64,000 nucleotides of DNA from Candidatus Peribacteraceae bacterium (GCA_028703445.1 JAQVMW010000001.1:1-64000), one strand, 5' to 3'. Numbered from the stretch's first letter, positions 1-8,496 are shown. Numbers and translations are program-made. The notes: generated by a model not told the origin, from the letters alone.

Positions 1-192
1 CAATTTCCTTTCAAGGCAAAGGAAATCTGCAATGAACGGCCCCAGGGGAACTTGCCGACGAAACTTCAGACCGCGAAAACGCTTGGCCCGGACTTGCCTC
101 CACAAGGCAATTTCCCCCAGAGTTTGCTCCATGCGAAGTCGGCGTGCCCTACGGAGGGAAATGGACGATGGTGGCAACACATCTTGCAACAT
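1..192 (-). CDS. DUF559 / Vsr-like endonuclease-domain protein, N-terminal part (cut by window edge)
   Basis: The reverse strand encodes 64 codons with no stop before the window edge. The segment LKFRRQVPLGPFIADFLCLE is the hallmark of the DUF559 family (PD-(D/E)XK nuclease fold, related to Vsr), preceded by the usual helix around LGEIALWRQVRAKRF. The catalytic acidic residues would follow outside the window. The ATG was chosen because a TATACT -10 hexamer (201-206, read in reverse) lies 8 nt upstream, the leaderless pattern seen across this window. Members are often solitary and of unknown role. The family call is firm, the function is not. Confidence 0.8.
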   Translation of the reverse strand, partial: MLQDVLPPSSISLRRARRLRMEQTLGEIALWRQVRAKRFRGLKFRRQVPLGPFIADFLCLERKL

Positions 193-232
193 GGAGAGAA
201 AGTATACCCTTGGGATTCCCCCTCTCCCCGCC

Positions 233-253
233 CCTCTCCCGATGGGAGAGGGA
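233..253. terminator. Perfect hairpin after rnc
   Basis: CCCTCTCCC, a 3-base loop, then GGGAGAGGG. It sits between the rnc stop and the divergent DUF559 start. There is no clear U-tract on the rnc side, so it may be a REP-like CCCTCTCC palindrome rather than a classical terminator. The same motif recurs at 51508-51663 and 55300-55386. Confidence 0.5.
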
Positions 254-274
254 GATTGCTTTCAGCCTTTATCA

Positions 275-964
275 TCACTTCCACTTCTTCACTTTGAGGC
301 CGGCTTCCGCCGCCGCCTGTTCCGCTTCCTGCTTGCTCGCCCCGGAGCCGCTGGCCACTTCTTCGGACCCGAGGAACACGGCGGAGGTGAACTTCTTGTC
401 ATGGTCCGGACCGCTCTCTGCAACGACTTCGTAGTGCGGCGTCACCCCTTTGAGTTCCTGCGCCTTCTCCTGGAACACGCTCTTGAAATCCCTGTGCTTG
501 CCGGCCTTGAGCAACTCTCCCAGACGCATGAGGATGTGGTCGAAGCAGAACGTGCGGGCCTGCTCGAACCCCTGATCGAGAAAGATCCCACCGATGAGTG
601 CTTCCAGCGCGTTGGCGAGCGTAGATTCCTTGTTCCGGCCGCCACTCGCCTCCTCGCCGCGGCTCATGAAGAGATACTCCCCCAACTTCAGCTCCCGCGC
701 GACCGAGGCCAGCTGCTTGCCATTCACGAGCGCGGCACGCCAGTTGGTGAGCTCCCCCTCCGATTTGCTCTCGAACGTAAACAGGTACTCGGTGGCCACG
801 AGCTCGAGGACGGCATCTCCGAGGAACTCCATACGCTCATTGTGCTTGTGAATATGGGCCTTTCCCGTGGCGCTGCGGTGCGTGAGCGCCTGCGCGAGCA
901 GGTCTTTGTTCTTAAAGGAGAGATGGAGTGATTTCTCGAGAAGACTTAAGGGCTGTGGAGGCAT
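275..964 (-). CDS. rnc: Ribonuclease III
   Basis: Cleaves double-stranded RNA in rRNA maturation and in structured transcripts. The signature HNERMEFLGDAVLELV spans residues 41-56 (E43, E46, D50), with the second acidic patch LANALEALIGGIFLD at 116-130 and a C-terminal double-stranded RNA-binding domain from about 160. At 229 aa it is full length. Where E. coli has Asp114 in the second patch, Asn118 is seen here; Glu121 is kept. It follows nusB and the bL32-like gene on the same strand, separated from nusB by an inverted repeat. Substrates could include the many hairpins in this genome (inference). Confidence 0.95.
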   Translation of the reverse strand: MPPQPLSLLEKSLHLSFKNKDLLAQALTHRSATGKAHIHKHNERMEFLGDAVLELVATEYLFTFESKSEGELTNWRAALVNGKQLASVARELKLGEYLFMSRGEEASGGRNKESTLANALEALIGGIFLDQGFEQARTFCFDHILMRLGELLKAGKHRDFKSVFQEKAQELKGVTPHYEVVAESGPDHDKKFTSAVFLGSEEVASGSGASKQEAEQAAAEAGLKVKKWK

Positions 965-970
965 CAGACG

Positions 971-1064
971 GAATGGAGAATGTAAAATTCAGAATGTAGA
1001 ATGAAAAAGATAAACAACGGCTGACGCTTGCAAATTCTACATTTTACATTCTCCATTCTACATT
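971..1064. repeat. GAATGTA microrepeat inverted pair between nusB and rnc
   Basis: AATGGAGAATGTAAAAT (972-988) is perfectly complementary to 1041-1057, and both arms extend as degenerate GAATGTA units. The nusB stop codon TAA (1063-1065 in reverse) lies at the outer edge of the right arm. Confidence 0.8.
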
Positions 1065-1467
1065 ATTTTCCTGTTCCCTGTGCAATAGCGTTGAGGACGC
1101 CGTTCACGAATTTTCCACTCTCAGCGGTGCCGTACTCCTTGGCAATCTCGATGGCTTCGTTCATCACCACGGCCGGCGGCGCCTCTTTGAGGAAAAGGAG
1201 CTCGTAGGCACCGACGAGCAGGACGCAGCGTGAAATGGGATCCATACGCTCGAGTGACCAGCCGGGAGCATGCTTGGAAACCGCTTCTCTGAGCGCGCTC
1301 TCTTTCTCGGCAATACCCAGGAGAAGCTTCTCTGCGAACGGCCGGTCCATCTCGCCCAATTCCCCGGCATTCCGTTCAAGAGACTCCACCTCGTCGCACG
1401 GACGACGTTCCCGCTCGAAGAGTGTTTGCATAACGGCAATCCGGGAGAGGTGACGACGTCGGGCCAA
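1063..1467 (-). CDS. nusB: Transcription antitermination protein NusB
   Basis: A 134-residue all-helical protein of normal NusB length. The start MARRRHLSRIAVMQTLFERE and the C-terminal block PPAVVMNEAIEIAKEYG with KFVNGVLNAIA are characteristic. It binds boxA RNA with S10 to support rRNA antitermination. It lies between the bL32-like gene and rnc, a grouping that fits a ribosome-biogenesis operon. The stop codon is built into the following GAATGTA repeat arm. Confidence 0.92.
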   Translation of the reverse strand: MARRRHLSRIAVMQTLFERERRPCDEVESLERNAGELGEMDRPFAEKLLLGIAEKESALREAVSKHAPGWSLERMDPISRCVLLVGAYELLFLKEAPPAVVMNEAIEIAKEYGTAESGKFVNGVLNAIAQGTGK

Positions 1468-1469
1468 GA

Positions 1470-1605
1470 GATTAGGGATTAGGGATTAGAATATTAGGAT
1501 ACTGGCGTTTCAATGCAATGATTCTGCACTCCATGTCTGCGGAACACCACAGGCAATGCTCATGGAGCATCTCAAATCCCCAATACTCTAATCCCCAACC
1601 CACCG
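1470..1605. repeat. TTAGGGA microrepeat inverted pair
   Basis: The left arm has three GATTAGGGATTAG-type units (1470-1500). The right arm (1572-1603) contains AATCCCCAATACTCTAATCC, whose reverse complement reads like the left arm. It fills the spacer between the bL32-like gene and nusB. Confidence 0.6.
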
Positions 1606-1791
1606 TCACGCTTTAATCCGTGTGATGCCCTTCAGGGCCTTCGCCGCCTTCTTCTTTGGGGCGGCAGGGGCACCGTACGGGGAACGTTGCCTGTTCAAAA
1701 GCTTACGGATGCGCTTCTGCACGTAGATGGAATGCTGCCGTCTGCCGCGGCTTTTCTCGCGTCGCTTCTTGGGTGTAGGACGTTTGGACAT
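1606..1791 (-). CDS. Small basic protein, possible divergent ribosomal protein bL32
   Basis: 61 residues, extremely rich in Lys and Arg. The N-terminal PTPKKRREKSRGRRQH resembles the VPKRKTSKSRRDKRR start of bL32, but the usual C-terminal zinc ribbon (CxxC...CxxC) is absent; instead there is a KRIRKLLNRQRSPYG block and an Ala/Lys tail. Its position immediately upstream of nusB and rnc supports a translation role, since bL32 is often next to these genes. An unrelated nucleic-acid-binding peptide is the alternative. Confidence 0.55.
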   Translation of the reverse strand: MSKRPTPKKRREKSRGRRQHSIYVQKRIRKLLNRQRSPYGAPAAPKKKAAKALKGITRIKA

Positions 1792-1841
1792 ACCGGCCTA
1801 GGGTAAAGGAGAACAAAGGGTAGTGCAAAGAAAAATGCAGG

Positions 1842-1920
1842 GAATGAATGGAAAATTGTCCATTGGCAATTTGCCCATTGGCGATAGTTCTCACATCAAA
1901 TCGCCAATTGCCAATCAATC
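1842..1920. repeat. TTGGCGAT microrepeat inverted pair
   Basis: ATTGGCAATTTGCCCATTGG on the left and AAATCGCCAATTGCCAATC on the right are imperfect inverted copies. The same motif forms another hairpin at 15356-15442. Confidence 0.6.
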
Positions 1921-1933
1921 ATCAATCCGTCAC

Positions 1934-2623
1934 CTACCGCCGGTTGCCCGAGAGCGCGAGCATGAAACGCAGGATAGAGAGGAACAGATTGAAGATATCG
2001 AGGTAGAGGCTTAAGGCCAGCAGGAAAGGATTGGCCCCCAGACGCCCCAGAGCCTGTACGCGCTGCACATCGTAGGCGGTGAACGCCGCGAAGAGGACGA
2101 CCCCGATGCCGGAGATCACCACTTCCGCCCCGCCGGTTCGAAGTGCTGGAACAAAGAGCTGCAGGAGTGCGATCACGATGAGGCCGATCAACCCCATGAA
2201 GAGCATCCTCGAAATACCCGACAGATCCGTCCTCGTCGTAAGCGCGAACACCGCGGATCCAATCGCCATGAAGATCGTTGCCGCGCACGCATTGAGCAGG
2301 ATAGAGGCGCCATTCACGTACCCCGCGAGCACGTACAGAATGTAGGGCGTCACCGTGATGCCCGACAGCAAGGGGAAAACCGCAAACAGAATCATATTGA
2401 GCGGCGATGAGCGCATCCACATCCGCGAGGTGAAGATCACGATGAGTTCGGCGATGAGAAAGAAAAGTTGGACCCCTGAACCGATGAGCACCTGCGCATA
2501 CGTGATGCCGAGAAAGACCCCCACCACCGTGAGGGCGAGGGCGAGGGCGAAGAGACCATAGACCTTGGCCTCGGAGGAGGAATCAAGCACGACCGGACGG
2601 CTGCGAATGGAGGAAAGTGTCAT
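1934..2623 (-). CDS. BAX inhibitor-1 / YccA family membrane protein
   Basis: About 229 residues with seven hydrophobic segments. The late segment AFTAYDVQRVQALGR followed by LALSLYLDIFNLFLSILRFM is the characteristic BI-1 end (an Asp-bearing helix, then a final membrane helix). Family members are inner-membrane proteins linked to Ca2+ leak or to FtsH-dependent quality control; the role here is unknown. The internal ATG at 2623 is preferred because a TATCAT -10 lies 8 nt upstream and it removes a non-conserved 12-residue extension. Confidence 0.85.
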   Translation of the reverse strand: MTLSSIRSRPVVLDSSSEAKVYGLFALALALTVVGVFLGITYAQVLIGSGVQLFFLIAELIVIFTSRMWMRSSPLNMILFAVFPLLSGITVTPYILYVLAGYVNGASILLNACAATIFMAIGSAVFALTTRTDLSGISRMLFMGLIGLIVIALLQLFVPALRTGGAEVVISGIGVVLFAAFTAYDVQRVQALGRLGANPFLLALSLYLDIFNLFLSILRFMLALSGNRR

Positions 2624-2740
2624 AGAATGCCATGATAGGGTCGGATCATGAGAAAGCAATTGCGCTCAGTGAAGCCTCTTTGGGACATCTCTCCTTACGG
2701 ATAGTCAAGGAATCCCATTTCTGGTACAATATATGGATTT

Positions 2741-3547
2741 ATGAGAAAGCTCTCATCTGCCATCTTCGCCTCACTTGCCGTCCTCCTTCCGCTCGCTGCG
2801 CTTGCAGCCTCGAATCCGAGTCCGGACGTCATTCAGACGTGCGTCGTGCCCGGAATTTCCTGCCTCGGCGGCGATCTGGCCTCCTACTTTGATTCCACCA
2901 TTCTTCGCGGAGCACGCGTCGCCTTCACGGGGCTCCTGTTCGGAGCCATCCTCTACTACGGCATCAAACTCCTCGTTATGCCGGAAAGTGACAACACCGT
3001 CACGGAAACGAAGCAAGCCTTCGAGTATGCGCTCTTCGGCGTCATCTTGATGCTCGGCGCCGAGCTCATTGCATCCAGTTTCGTGACGGGAGGCGTGGTG
3101 GAACCTGCAGGACTGAATACCGTTCTCGGCACCGCCGTCACGTTCATCAAGGCACTCGTGGCGACTGCCCTGCTCATCAATATCACCATTCAGGGATTTG
3201 CCATGATCACCGCAACCGAAGAGGGAGGCGTCACCAAAGCACGCACGAAGTTCCTGCACGGCGTCTACGGGGCGGCAATCGTCTTGCTGGCCTCCCCCAT
3301 CGTAAACATGATGTATGACAAAAACCCCTCCGCGGGGGAAATCGAGCTCAAGGGGATCGCCAATTACATCATCACCATCTTCGGCCTCCTCGCCGTGGTC
3401 GCACTGATCGTGAGCGGCATCCTGCTCGTGATCTCGGTGGATGAAAGCTTCAAGGACAGGGCAAAGAAGCTGGCCACCGCAAGCCTTGTCGCGCTCATTG
3501 TGGTGATCTCCGCCGGGGCGCTCGTCAACTTCTTCATCATCACATAA
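2741..3547 (+). CDS. Type IV secretion pilin-like (TrbC/VirB2-type) membrane protein, paralogue 1
   Basis: 268 residues: a signal peptide (about 1-22) and two similar halves, each with membrane helices around 55-110 and 125-270. The repeated layout (helix, short polar loop with ETKQAFEYALFGVILM or DRAKKLATASLVALIV, helix) matches the T4SS_pilin families common in CPR genomes. Two adjacent Cys (QTCVVPGISC) lie just after the signal. A TACAAT -10 lies 10 nt before ATG, giving an almost leaderless mRNA. The stop overlaps the start of the next gene. A role in a surface filament or DNA uptake is inference. Confidence 0.65.
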   Translation: MRKLSSAIFASLAVLLPLAALAASNPSPDVIQTCVVPGISCLGGDLASYFDSTILRGARVAFTGLLFGAILYYGIKLLVMPESDNTVTETKQAFEYALFGVILMLGAELIASSFVTGGVVEPAGLNTVLGTAVTFIKALVATALLINITIQGFAMITATEEGGVTKARTKFLHGVYGAAIVLLASPIVNMMYDKNPSAGEIELKGIANYIITIFGLLAVVALIVSGILLVISVDESFKDRAKKLATASLVALIVVISAGALVNFFIIT

Positions 3548-4353
3548 TGACACCGCGCTCCTCTCTCCGCTGGCTCCTGACTTTCGCTCTCTGGACGATT
3601 CCGATGGCGGCGTACGGTTCCTTCGAGGACACCATTCAGCATGTGGGCGGCGCGCTGCCGAATGCCATCGGATCCACAGAGTTCGGCGGCATCTTCCAAA
3701 CGATCATCGCATCCTTCGTAGGCGTAGCCTCGCTCGTCGGCATCGTGATGATCGTTCGCGCCGGCCTGGCCCTGACTGTCAGTCAGGATGAAGGGCAATT
3801 CGAAAAGACGAAGAAGACCATCATCGCCATTTCCGCCGCCCTCATCATCATCAACTTGGCACCGCGTGTGGCTGAAGCGTTTTTGGCCTATCAGAGCGGA
3901 GGCGCAGGCATCATCGATACGGAAATACGCGGCCTCTTGAGTTTCTTCGAGACCGTCGCAGCCATCACGGCCGTCATCTTTCTCATCGTCAGCGGCATCC
4001 GCGCCGTGGTGAGCTACGGAGGCGAAGACGGCCTCGCGCATCTGAAACGCGCGATCTTCGGCATCGGTGCTGGCATCCTGCTGATCGCCGTGAAGCTCCT
4101 CATCCTGAATGCGGTCGTCGTGGAGCGCACCCCGAGCGGGCTCCTCTCGATCGTCTCCAAATTCATGCAGGTGCTGCTGGGATTCGGCGCCTTCGTCGCA
4201 ACCATCGTTCTCATCTGGGCCGGCCTGCTGATGATCGTCAATCTGGGAAAGGACGATCAGTACACGCGGGCGAAGAATCTGGTCATTCGCGTGGGCATCG
4301 GACTCATCGTCATCCTCGTGAGCTTCGCACTCGTACGGTTCGTCATCTCGTGA
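3547..4353 (+). CDS. Type IV secretion pilin-like membrane protein, paralogue 2
   Basis: 268 residues, the same length and architecture as its upstream neighbour: a signal peptide (1-24), then two pilin-like units with paired membrane helices (about 55-120 and 150-268) and the polar connectors QFEKTKKTIIAISAALIIIN and QYTRAKNLVIRVGIGLIVI. The start overlaps the preceding stop (TAATG), so translation is probably coupled. Internal duplication plus gene duplication gives four pilin-like units in a row. Paralogue 1 has a Cys pair near its N-terminus that this one lacks. Confidence 0.65.
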   Translation: MTPRSSLRWLLTFALWTIPMAAYGSFEDTIQHVGGALPNAIGSTEFGGIFQTIIASFVGVASLVGIVMIVRAGLALTVSQDEGQFEKTKKTIIAISAALIIINLAPRVAEAFLAYQSGGAGIIDTEIRGLLSFFETVAAITAVIFLIVSGIRAVVSYGGEDGLAHLKRAIFGIGAGILLIAVKLLILNAVVVERTPSGLLSIVSKFMQVLLGFGAFVATIVLIWAGLLMIVNLGKDDQYTRAKNLVIRVGIGLIVILVSFALVRFVIS

Positions 4354-4407
4354 GTCTAGTGAACAATGCGAATTTTTTCGCAGATTTCCCATTTTGGGCA
4401 TCAATTC

Positions 4408-6096
4408 TCATGCCCTCCACGCCTTATCCAGGTACTCCTGTACGCACCGATGCGCGTTGAAGTACCCGAGAAGCCCGATTGCGCGCTTCATGCGGCGGAT
4501 CCAGCGTGCGCGCCCCTCATAGTAATACTCGGGGATGAGCTGATACTGAAGCTCCGTATAGATGTCCTCCGCATCGATCGAACGCGACGTATCAACATTC
4601 GTGGCCAGAGCGAGCGGCCCGATCCTCCAGCCGGCTTCCGGATCGCGCTCGTAACCCTCGATCCACCAGCCATCGAGCGTGGAAAAGTTGAGCACGCCGT
4701 TGAGACACGCCTTCATGCCGGATGTGCCCGAGGCTTCGTGCAAACGCATGGGCGTGTTGAGCCACACATCCGCTCCCTGCACGAGAAGCTTGGCCAGATC
4801 CGGATTGTAATTTTCGAGGTAGGCGATCTTCACTTTGTCCTTGAGCGCACGCGACCGCTCCACCATGCGCTGAATCACCCCCTGCGCGAACGCATCGGAC
4901 GGGTGCGCGTTGCCCGAGTGCACGATCTGTACGCGACCATGACACACATCCGCCAGACGCTTCAGATTGTCATACAGAAGTTCCGGCTGCTTGTACGAGA
5001 CCACGCGACGCGCGCTGGCAATCGTCAAAATCTCCGGATCGAACGCAAGTCCCGTGCGACGGTTCACCTCCGCGATCAGGCGCATCTTGGCCGCCTGGTG
5101 GGCCTGCCACAGTTCGCCGTCTTCGTAGTTACGACAGGTGGATGCGAGGATGGAAGGATCCTCCCTCCACCCTTTGCTCCGTTTGTCGAAGAGCGCCTGC
5201 ATCTCTTCGCTGGACCAGGTGAGGTGATGCACGCCGTTGGTGATGGCATCGATTGAAAAACCCGGGAACATGCGTCGCGACACCTCGGCATGAATGCGCG
5301 AGACCCCGCACGTAAAACGGCTCATCGTCATTGCCAGCTTCGTCATCGAGAGCGCGTTCTCCCCCGCAATCTTCCGGATGTGCCACGGGAGGTTATCGCC
5401 GGCAATGCGCTCCGCAAGATCATACGGGAACACGTCGTGGCCCGCTTCGATGGGCGTGTGCGTCGTGAAGGCGCATGACCGGCGCACGGCCTCATCCTGC
5501 CACTGGCGCTCCCGAAGGAGCTCGAGCGTGAGGAATGCCGCATGGCCCTCGTTCATGTGGTATGTGCCGATATTGTTGTAGCCGAGAGCGCGCAACATCT
5601 TCACGCCGCCGATGCCAAGCACCAGTTCCTGACGGATGCGCATGCTCAGGTCGCCGCCGTAGAGTCTGTGCGTGATCCGGTGCACCTCCTGTGGATTTTC
5701 GGGCAGACTGGTATCGAGAAAGATCACCGGCACCGTCCCCTTCGCGCCCTTAAGATCGAGCCGCCACGCACCCACAACCACAGGCTGACCTTCAATCGTG
5801 ACGATCACGCGCTCCGGGAGCCTCTTTAAGTGCGTCGAGATATCCCACTCGATCTCCTCGTAGCGCTGGGATCCATCCGGATTCAAGGTCTGCCGCAGGT
5901 ACCCGTGCTTCCAGCAGCCGGTCACGCACACCGCCGGAACACCCAAATCCGCGCACGACTGCATCAGATCGGCCGTGAGGATGCCGAGTCCGCCGGCATA
6001 GGTCGGAATGGCGCTCTTGAGACCGATCTCCATCGAGAAGTAAGCGACGGTCAGGCGCTCTTGACCCTGAGTGAGCCGGGTGAAAGGGTTTAACAT
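4408..6096 (-). CDS. glgP: Alpha-glucan phosphorylase (GT35, short bacterial type)
   Basis: Releases glucose-1-phosphate from storage or malto-oligosaccharide glucans using pyridoxal phosphate. The N-terminus VAYFSMEIGLKSAIPTYAGG and the PLP region PMRLHEASGTSGMKACLNG, with the Schiff-base Lys, are diagnostic. At 562 aa it belongs to the compact alpha-glucan phosphorylase group rather than the 800-aa muscle/MalP type. A TATAAT -10 lies 8 nt upstream of ATG. The phosphohexomutase 360 bp away on the opposite strand could convert its product to glucose-6-phosphate. Confidence 0.93.
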   Translation of the reverse strand: MLNPFTRLTQGQERLTVAYFSMEIGLKSAIPTYAGGLGILTADLMQSCADLGVPAVCVTGCWKHGYLRQTLNPDGSQRYEEIEWDISTHLKRLPERVIVTIEGQPVVVGAWRLDLKGAKGTVPVIFLDTSLPENPQEVHRITHRLYGGDLSMRIRQELVLGIGGVKMLRALGYNNIGTYHMNEGHAAFLTLELLRERQWQDEAVRRSCAFTTHTPIEAGHDVFPYDLAERIAGDNLPWHIRKIAGENALSMTKLAMTMSRFTCGVSRIHAEVSRRMFPGFSIDAITNGVHHLTWSSEEMQALFDKRSKGWREDPSILASTCRNYEDGELWQAHQAAKMRLIAEVNRRTGLAFDPEILTIASARRVVSYKQPELLYDNLKRLADVCHGRVQIVHSGNAHPSDAFAQGVIQRMVERSRALKDKVKIAYLENYNPDLAKLLVQGADVWLNTPMRLHEASGTSGMKACLNGVLNFSTLDGWWIEGYERDPEAGWRIGPLALATNVDTSRSIDAEDIYTELQYQLIPEYYYEGRARWIRRMKRAIGLLGYFNAHRCVQEYLDKAWRA

Positions 6097-6127
6097 TTCT
6101 TTCCATTATAGCCGTTTTCGCCAGGAA

Positions 6128-6155
6128 TTGACAGATTTTTTTGTTGTCGAATATC
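6128..6155 (+). promoter_or_regulatory. Promoter TTGACA-16-AATATC
   Basis: Consensus -35 at 6128-6133 and -10 at 6150-6155. An in-frame ATG follows 6 nt later at 6162. Confidence 0.6.
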
Positions 6156-6161
6156 GTAACG

Positions 6162-6389
6162 ATGTACCCTTTCGCCATGAACACTCCTCCAGAATCTCCA
6201 GGCACAGGCAGCACACAACCTTCACAGAAACCATTGCTCTTCCAGGGACGTGAGATCAATAACCTCGGAATGACGTGGGACGAATGGGCGAATTGTCTCC
6301 GTACAGGGTTGCCTTTTCGGCACTACCTCGGGCGCATCCGGGAGACTCTTGCCGGGCAAACGGAACATGCTGAAAAACCTCGCGGCTGA
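6162..6389 (+). CDS. Small protein of unknown function (75 aa)
   Basis: No family recognised. The N-terminal third is Pro/Ser/Thr-rich and probably disordered; the rest (LLFQGREINNLGMTWDEWAN then LRTGLPFRHYLGRIRETL) looks like a small amphipathic helical domain. The start at 6162 is chosen because a consensus promoter ends 6 nt upstream; a second in-frame ATG lies at 6177. That promoter is the main reason to believe the gene is real. Confidence 0.55.
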   Translation: MYPFAMNTPPESPGTGSTQPSQKPLLFQGREINNLGMTWDEWANCLRTGLPFRHYLGRIRETLAGQTEHAEKPRG

Positions 6390-6453
6390 CCGCAGGGTTA
6401 AAGAGGGAGACACGAACTGGATCTCGCGCACTCCTTCACAGTAAGCTACCCGC

Positions 6454-7842
6454 ATGGCCGCACTCGACCCTCACATCTTCCGCGCCTACGACATCCGCGG
6501 AAAAGTCCCTGCGCAGATGAACGAAGAAGTCTACCGCCTAATTGGACGGGGCTTCGGATCGATCGTGCGTGAACTCTACAAGATCAAGCACCCCAAGCTC
6601 GTCGTCGGACGGGATATGCGTCTCCACAGCGCCTCATTGGAAAAAGCGCTCATCGAGGGACTGGTTTCGACCGGCTGTGAAATTCTGGATATCGGCATGA
6701 CGCCAAGTCCTGTCAATTACTTCGTGATTTGCGACCGAAAGCTGGATGGAGGACTGCAGGTGACGGCAAGCCACAATCCGAAGGAGGATAATGGCATCAA
6801 GCTGCAGATCCGCGCTGCCGTCGCATTCGCAGGGGAGGACATCCAGACCCTGCGGAGGAGGATTGAGTCTGGCACGTTTCTGACTGGAAAAGGATCGACG
6901 AAGGAAATCGACGGCGTCGGCCCGTACCTGGACTGGCTTCAGAAGCAATTCGGCAGGTGCGCCGAAGGCGCGAAGGTCGTGATCGACACGGGCAACGGCG
7001 CCTCCGGACCCGTCATGATGGAGGCACTCAGGCGCACCGGTGCGCAGGCCACCGGGCTCTATCTGGAGCCGGACGGCACCTTCCCCAACCACCCCGCAGA
7101 CCCCAGCAAGCGCGCAACGCTCAAGGCACTGCAGGAAAAAACAGTGGAAGAGAAAGCGGACATCGGCTTCGCCCTCGATGGTGACGGGGACCGGCTGGGC
7201 GTCGTGGATGAACAAGGGAACATCGTAAGCTGCGACCAGACACTGCTCTTTCTGACTGAGGATTACCTCAAGCGTTTTCCGGGCAAGCCAGTTGTGTTCA
7301 CGACCAGCATGTCTTCGACGCTGGAAACCGAAATCACCCGATGGGGAGGCGAGCCCGTCATGTGCAAAGTCGGCCACTCCTTCGTGGAACACGAAATGCA
7401 GAAACACGGCGCACCGCTGGGCGGAGAGCAATCTGGGCACTTCTTTCTTTCGGATTTTGCCCATGGGTACGACGACGCGCTGATCGTGGCGCTGCAGGTA
7501 CTCAGGATTCTCAAACAGGGAAAGGAACTTCTCTCGCAGCGTCTCGCGCACTATCCCAGGGTCTACGTGTCACAGGAGCTTCGCCCCGCGTGCTCTGATG
7601 ATCGCAAGTTCCAGACCATCGAGAGCATCATCGGCTTTTTCCAGAAGAGCTACCCGGTGAACACGATGGACGGTGCGCGCATCGATTTCGGGGAGGGTGC
7701 GTGGTCGAATATCCGCGCGAGCAACACGAGCCCCTCTCTCTCCATCTGCATGGAGGCTCGTTCCCCCGAAAAGCTTGCGGAGATTGAAGGGCTCATCCTC
7801 AACCATCTGAAGACGTACCCGGAGATCAGCCTGAAAGAATGA
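6454..7842 (+). CDS. Phosphomannomutase/phosphoglucomutase (alpha-D-phosphohexomutase)
   Basis: Interconverts hexose 1- and 6-phosphates through a phosphoserine. Four family loops are present in order: the active-site Ser loop VTASHNPKEDNG, the metal loop LDGDGDRLG, the sugar-recognition loop GGEQSGHFF, and the phosphate-binding loop WSNIRASNTSP near the C-terminus. At 462 aa it is full length. A TAAGCT -10 lies 6 nt before ATG. It can feed glycogen breakdown (phosphorylase upstream) or nucleotide-sugar synthesis; substrate preference cannot be read from the sequence. Confidence 0.93.
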   Translation: MAALDPHIFRAYDIRGKVPAQMNEEVYRLIGRGFGSIVRELYKIKHPKLVVGRDMRLHSASLEKALIEGLVSTGCEILDIGMTPSPVNYFVICDRKLDGGLQVTASHNPKEDNGIKLQIRAAVAFAGEDIQTLRRRIESGTFLTGKGSTKEIDGVGPYLDWLQKQFGRCAEGAKVVIDTGNGASGPVMMEALRRTGAQATGLYLEPDGTFPNHPADPSKRATLKALQEKTVEEKADIGFALDGDGDRLGVVDEQGNIVSCDQTLLFLTEDYLKRFPGKPVVFTTSMSSTLETEITRWGGEPVMCKVGHSFVEHEMQKHGAPLGGEQSGHFFLSDFAHGYDDALIVALQVLRILKQGKELLSQRLAHYPRVYVSQELRPACSDDRKFQTIESIIGFFQKSYPVNTMDGARIDFGEGAWSNIRASNTSPSLSICMEARSPEKLAEIEGLILNHLKTYPEISLKE

Positions 7843-7889
7843 GACTTCTAGCTTGCACTGCATTTCAACTGGCATAGGATGCGTTTCTT

Positions 7890-8204
7890 ATGATTTCGCT
7901 CTGCATCGAACCCATTCCGCTGAAACAGGCATTGCGGAATGACACGAGGCAAAATGAGGAGATACTCGAAGCAACGCGCGCGGCGATCACCGCACAGAAT
8001 ATTGCGGGTCTGCAGTGGGGTACGTCACATGCGTTCCAGTGCGCACTCTGGTTGAGGGGTCCAGCCGAGGCAATTGCATCACTCCGGACATTCCTTGATA
8101 GTCAAAACATGCGGCATGAAGCCTATGAAGGGACGACGGACGATACCGATGATTCGCATACAGAACCGGATGCAGGCAAGCGCAATCCGACCGCTAAACA
8201 GTGA
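7890..8204 (+). CDS. Conserved-looking hypothetical protein (104 aa)
   Basis: No family recognised. Residues 1-80 read as a compact alpha/beta domain (CIEPIPLKQALR, then ALWLRGPAEAIASLRTFLDS); the last 25 residues are acidic and polar. It is preceded by TTGCAC-16-TAGGAT ending 9 nt before ATG, so expression from its own promoter is likely. Confidence 0.5.
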   Translation: MISLCIEPIPLKQALRNDTRQNEEILEATRAAITAQNIAGLQWGTSHAFQCALWLRGPAEAIASLRTFLDSQNMRHEAYEGTTDDTDDSHTEPDAGKRNPTAKQ

Positions 8205-8219
8205 GAACGATCACAATAT

Positions 8220-8248
8220 TTGCTCAAACTTTTCGATCGTGCTAGAGT
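8220..8248 (+). promoter_or_regulatory. Promoter TTGCTC-17-TAGAGT
   Basis: -35 at 8220-8225 and -10 at 8243-8248, with ATG 7 nt later at 8256. Confidence 0.55.
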
Positions 8249-8255
8249 GGACGCA

Positions 8256-8420
8256 ATGTGGCCGTTTCGTCGTCGCAAGAGCGAAGAGAAGAAGGGCAAC
8301 CGCCTGATCAAGCGTCTCGTCGTCGGGTTGATCATCGGGGGCGCCATCGGCTCGATTGTGGGAAGCAAGGTGCTGGATAAACACCGCAGCGAGCGCGGAG
8401 TGGATAAGGATGAGGAATAG
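8256..8420 (+). CDS. Small single-pass membrane protein (54 aa)
   Basis: MWPFRRRKSEEKKGNR, then a glycine-rich hydrophobic helix (about residues 20-38, LVVGLIIGGAIGSIVGSKVL), then a charged tail. The layout resembles YtxH/glycine-zipper small proteins, but no family is assigned. The ATG at 8256 is favoured over an upstream TTG because the promoter -35 overlaps that TTG. The stop TAG opens the following repeat arm. Confidence 0.55.
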   Translation: MWPFRRRKSEEKKGNRLIKRLVVGLIIGGAIGSIVGSKVLDKHRSERGVDKDEE

Positions 8421-8496
8421 GGTGAGGACTAGGTTTAGGAAAACTTTCGAGGTGCCTCTGCTTTCCTAACCTTAACCTTATCACCTAGCCCTACTC
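8414..8496. repeat. Inverted microrepeat pair, TAGGTTTAGG type
   Basis: The left arm (ATAGGGTGAGGACTAGG, TTTAGGAAA) is imperfectly complementary to the right arm (TTTCCTAACCTTAACC, ACCTAGCCCTA). It lies between convergent genes and borders the stops of both. Confidence 0.65.

Noticed and set aside
2771-3553. 260-codon antisense frame over the first pilin-like gene
   Set aside because: Same shadow pattern; the forward gene has a signal peptide, membrane helices and a promoter.
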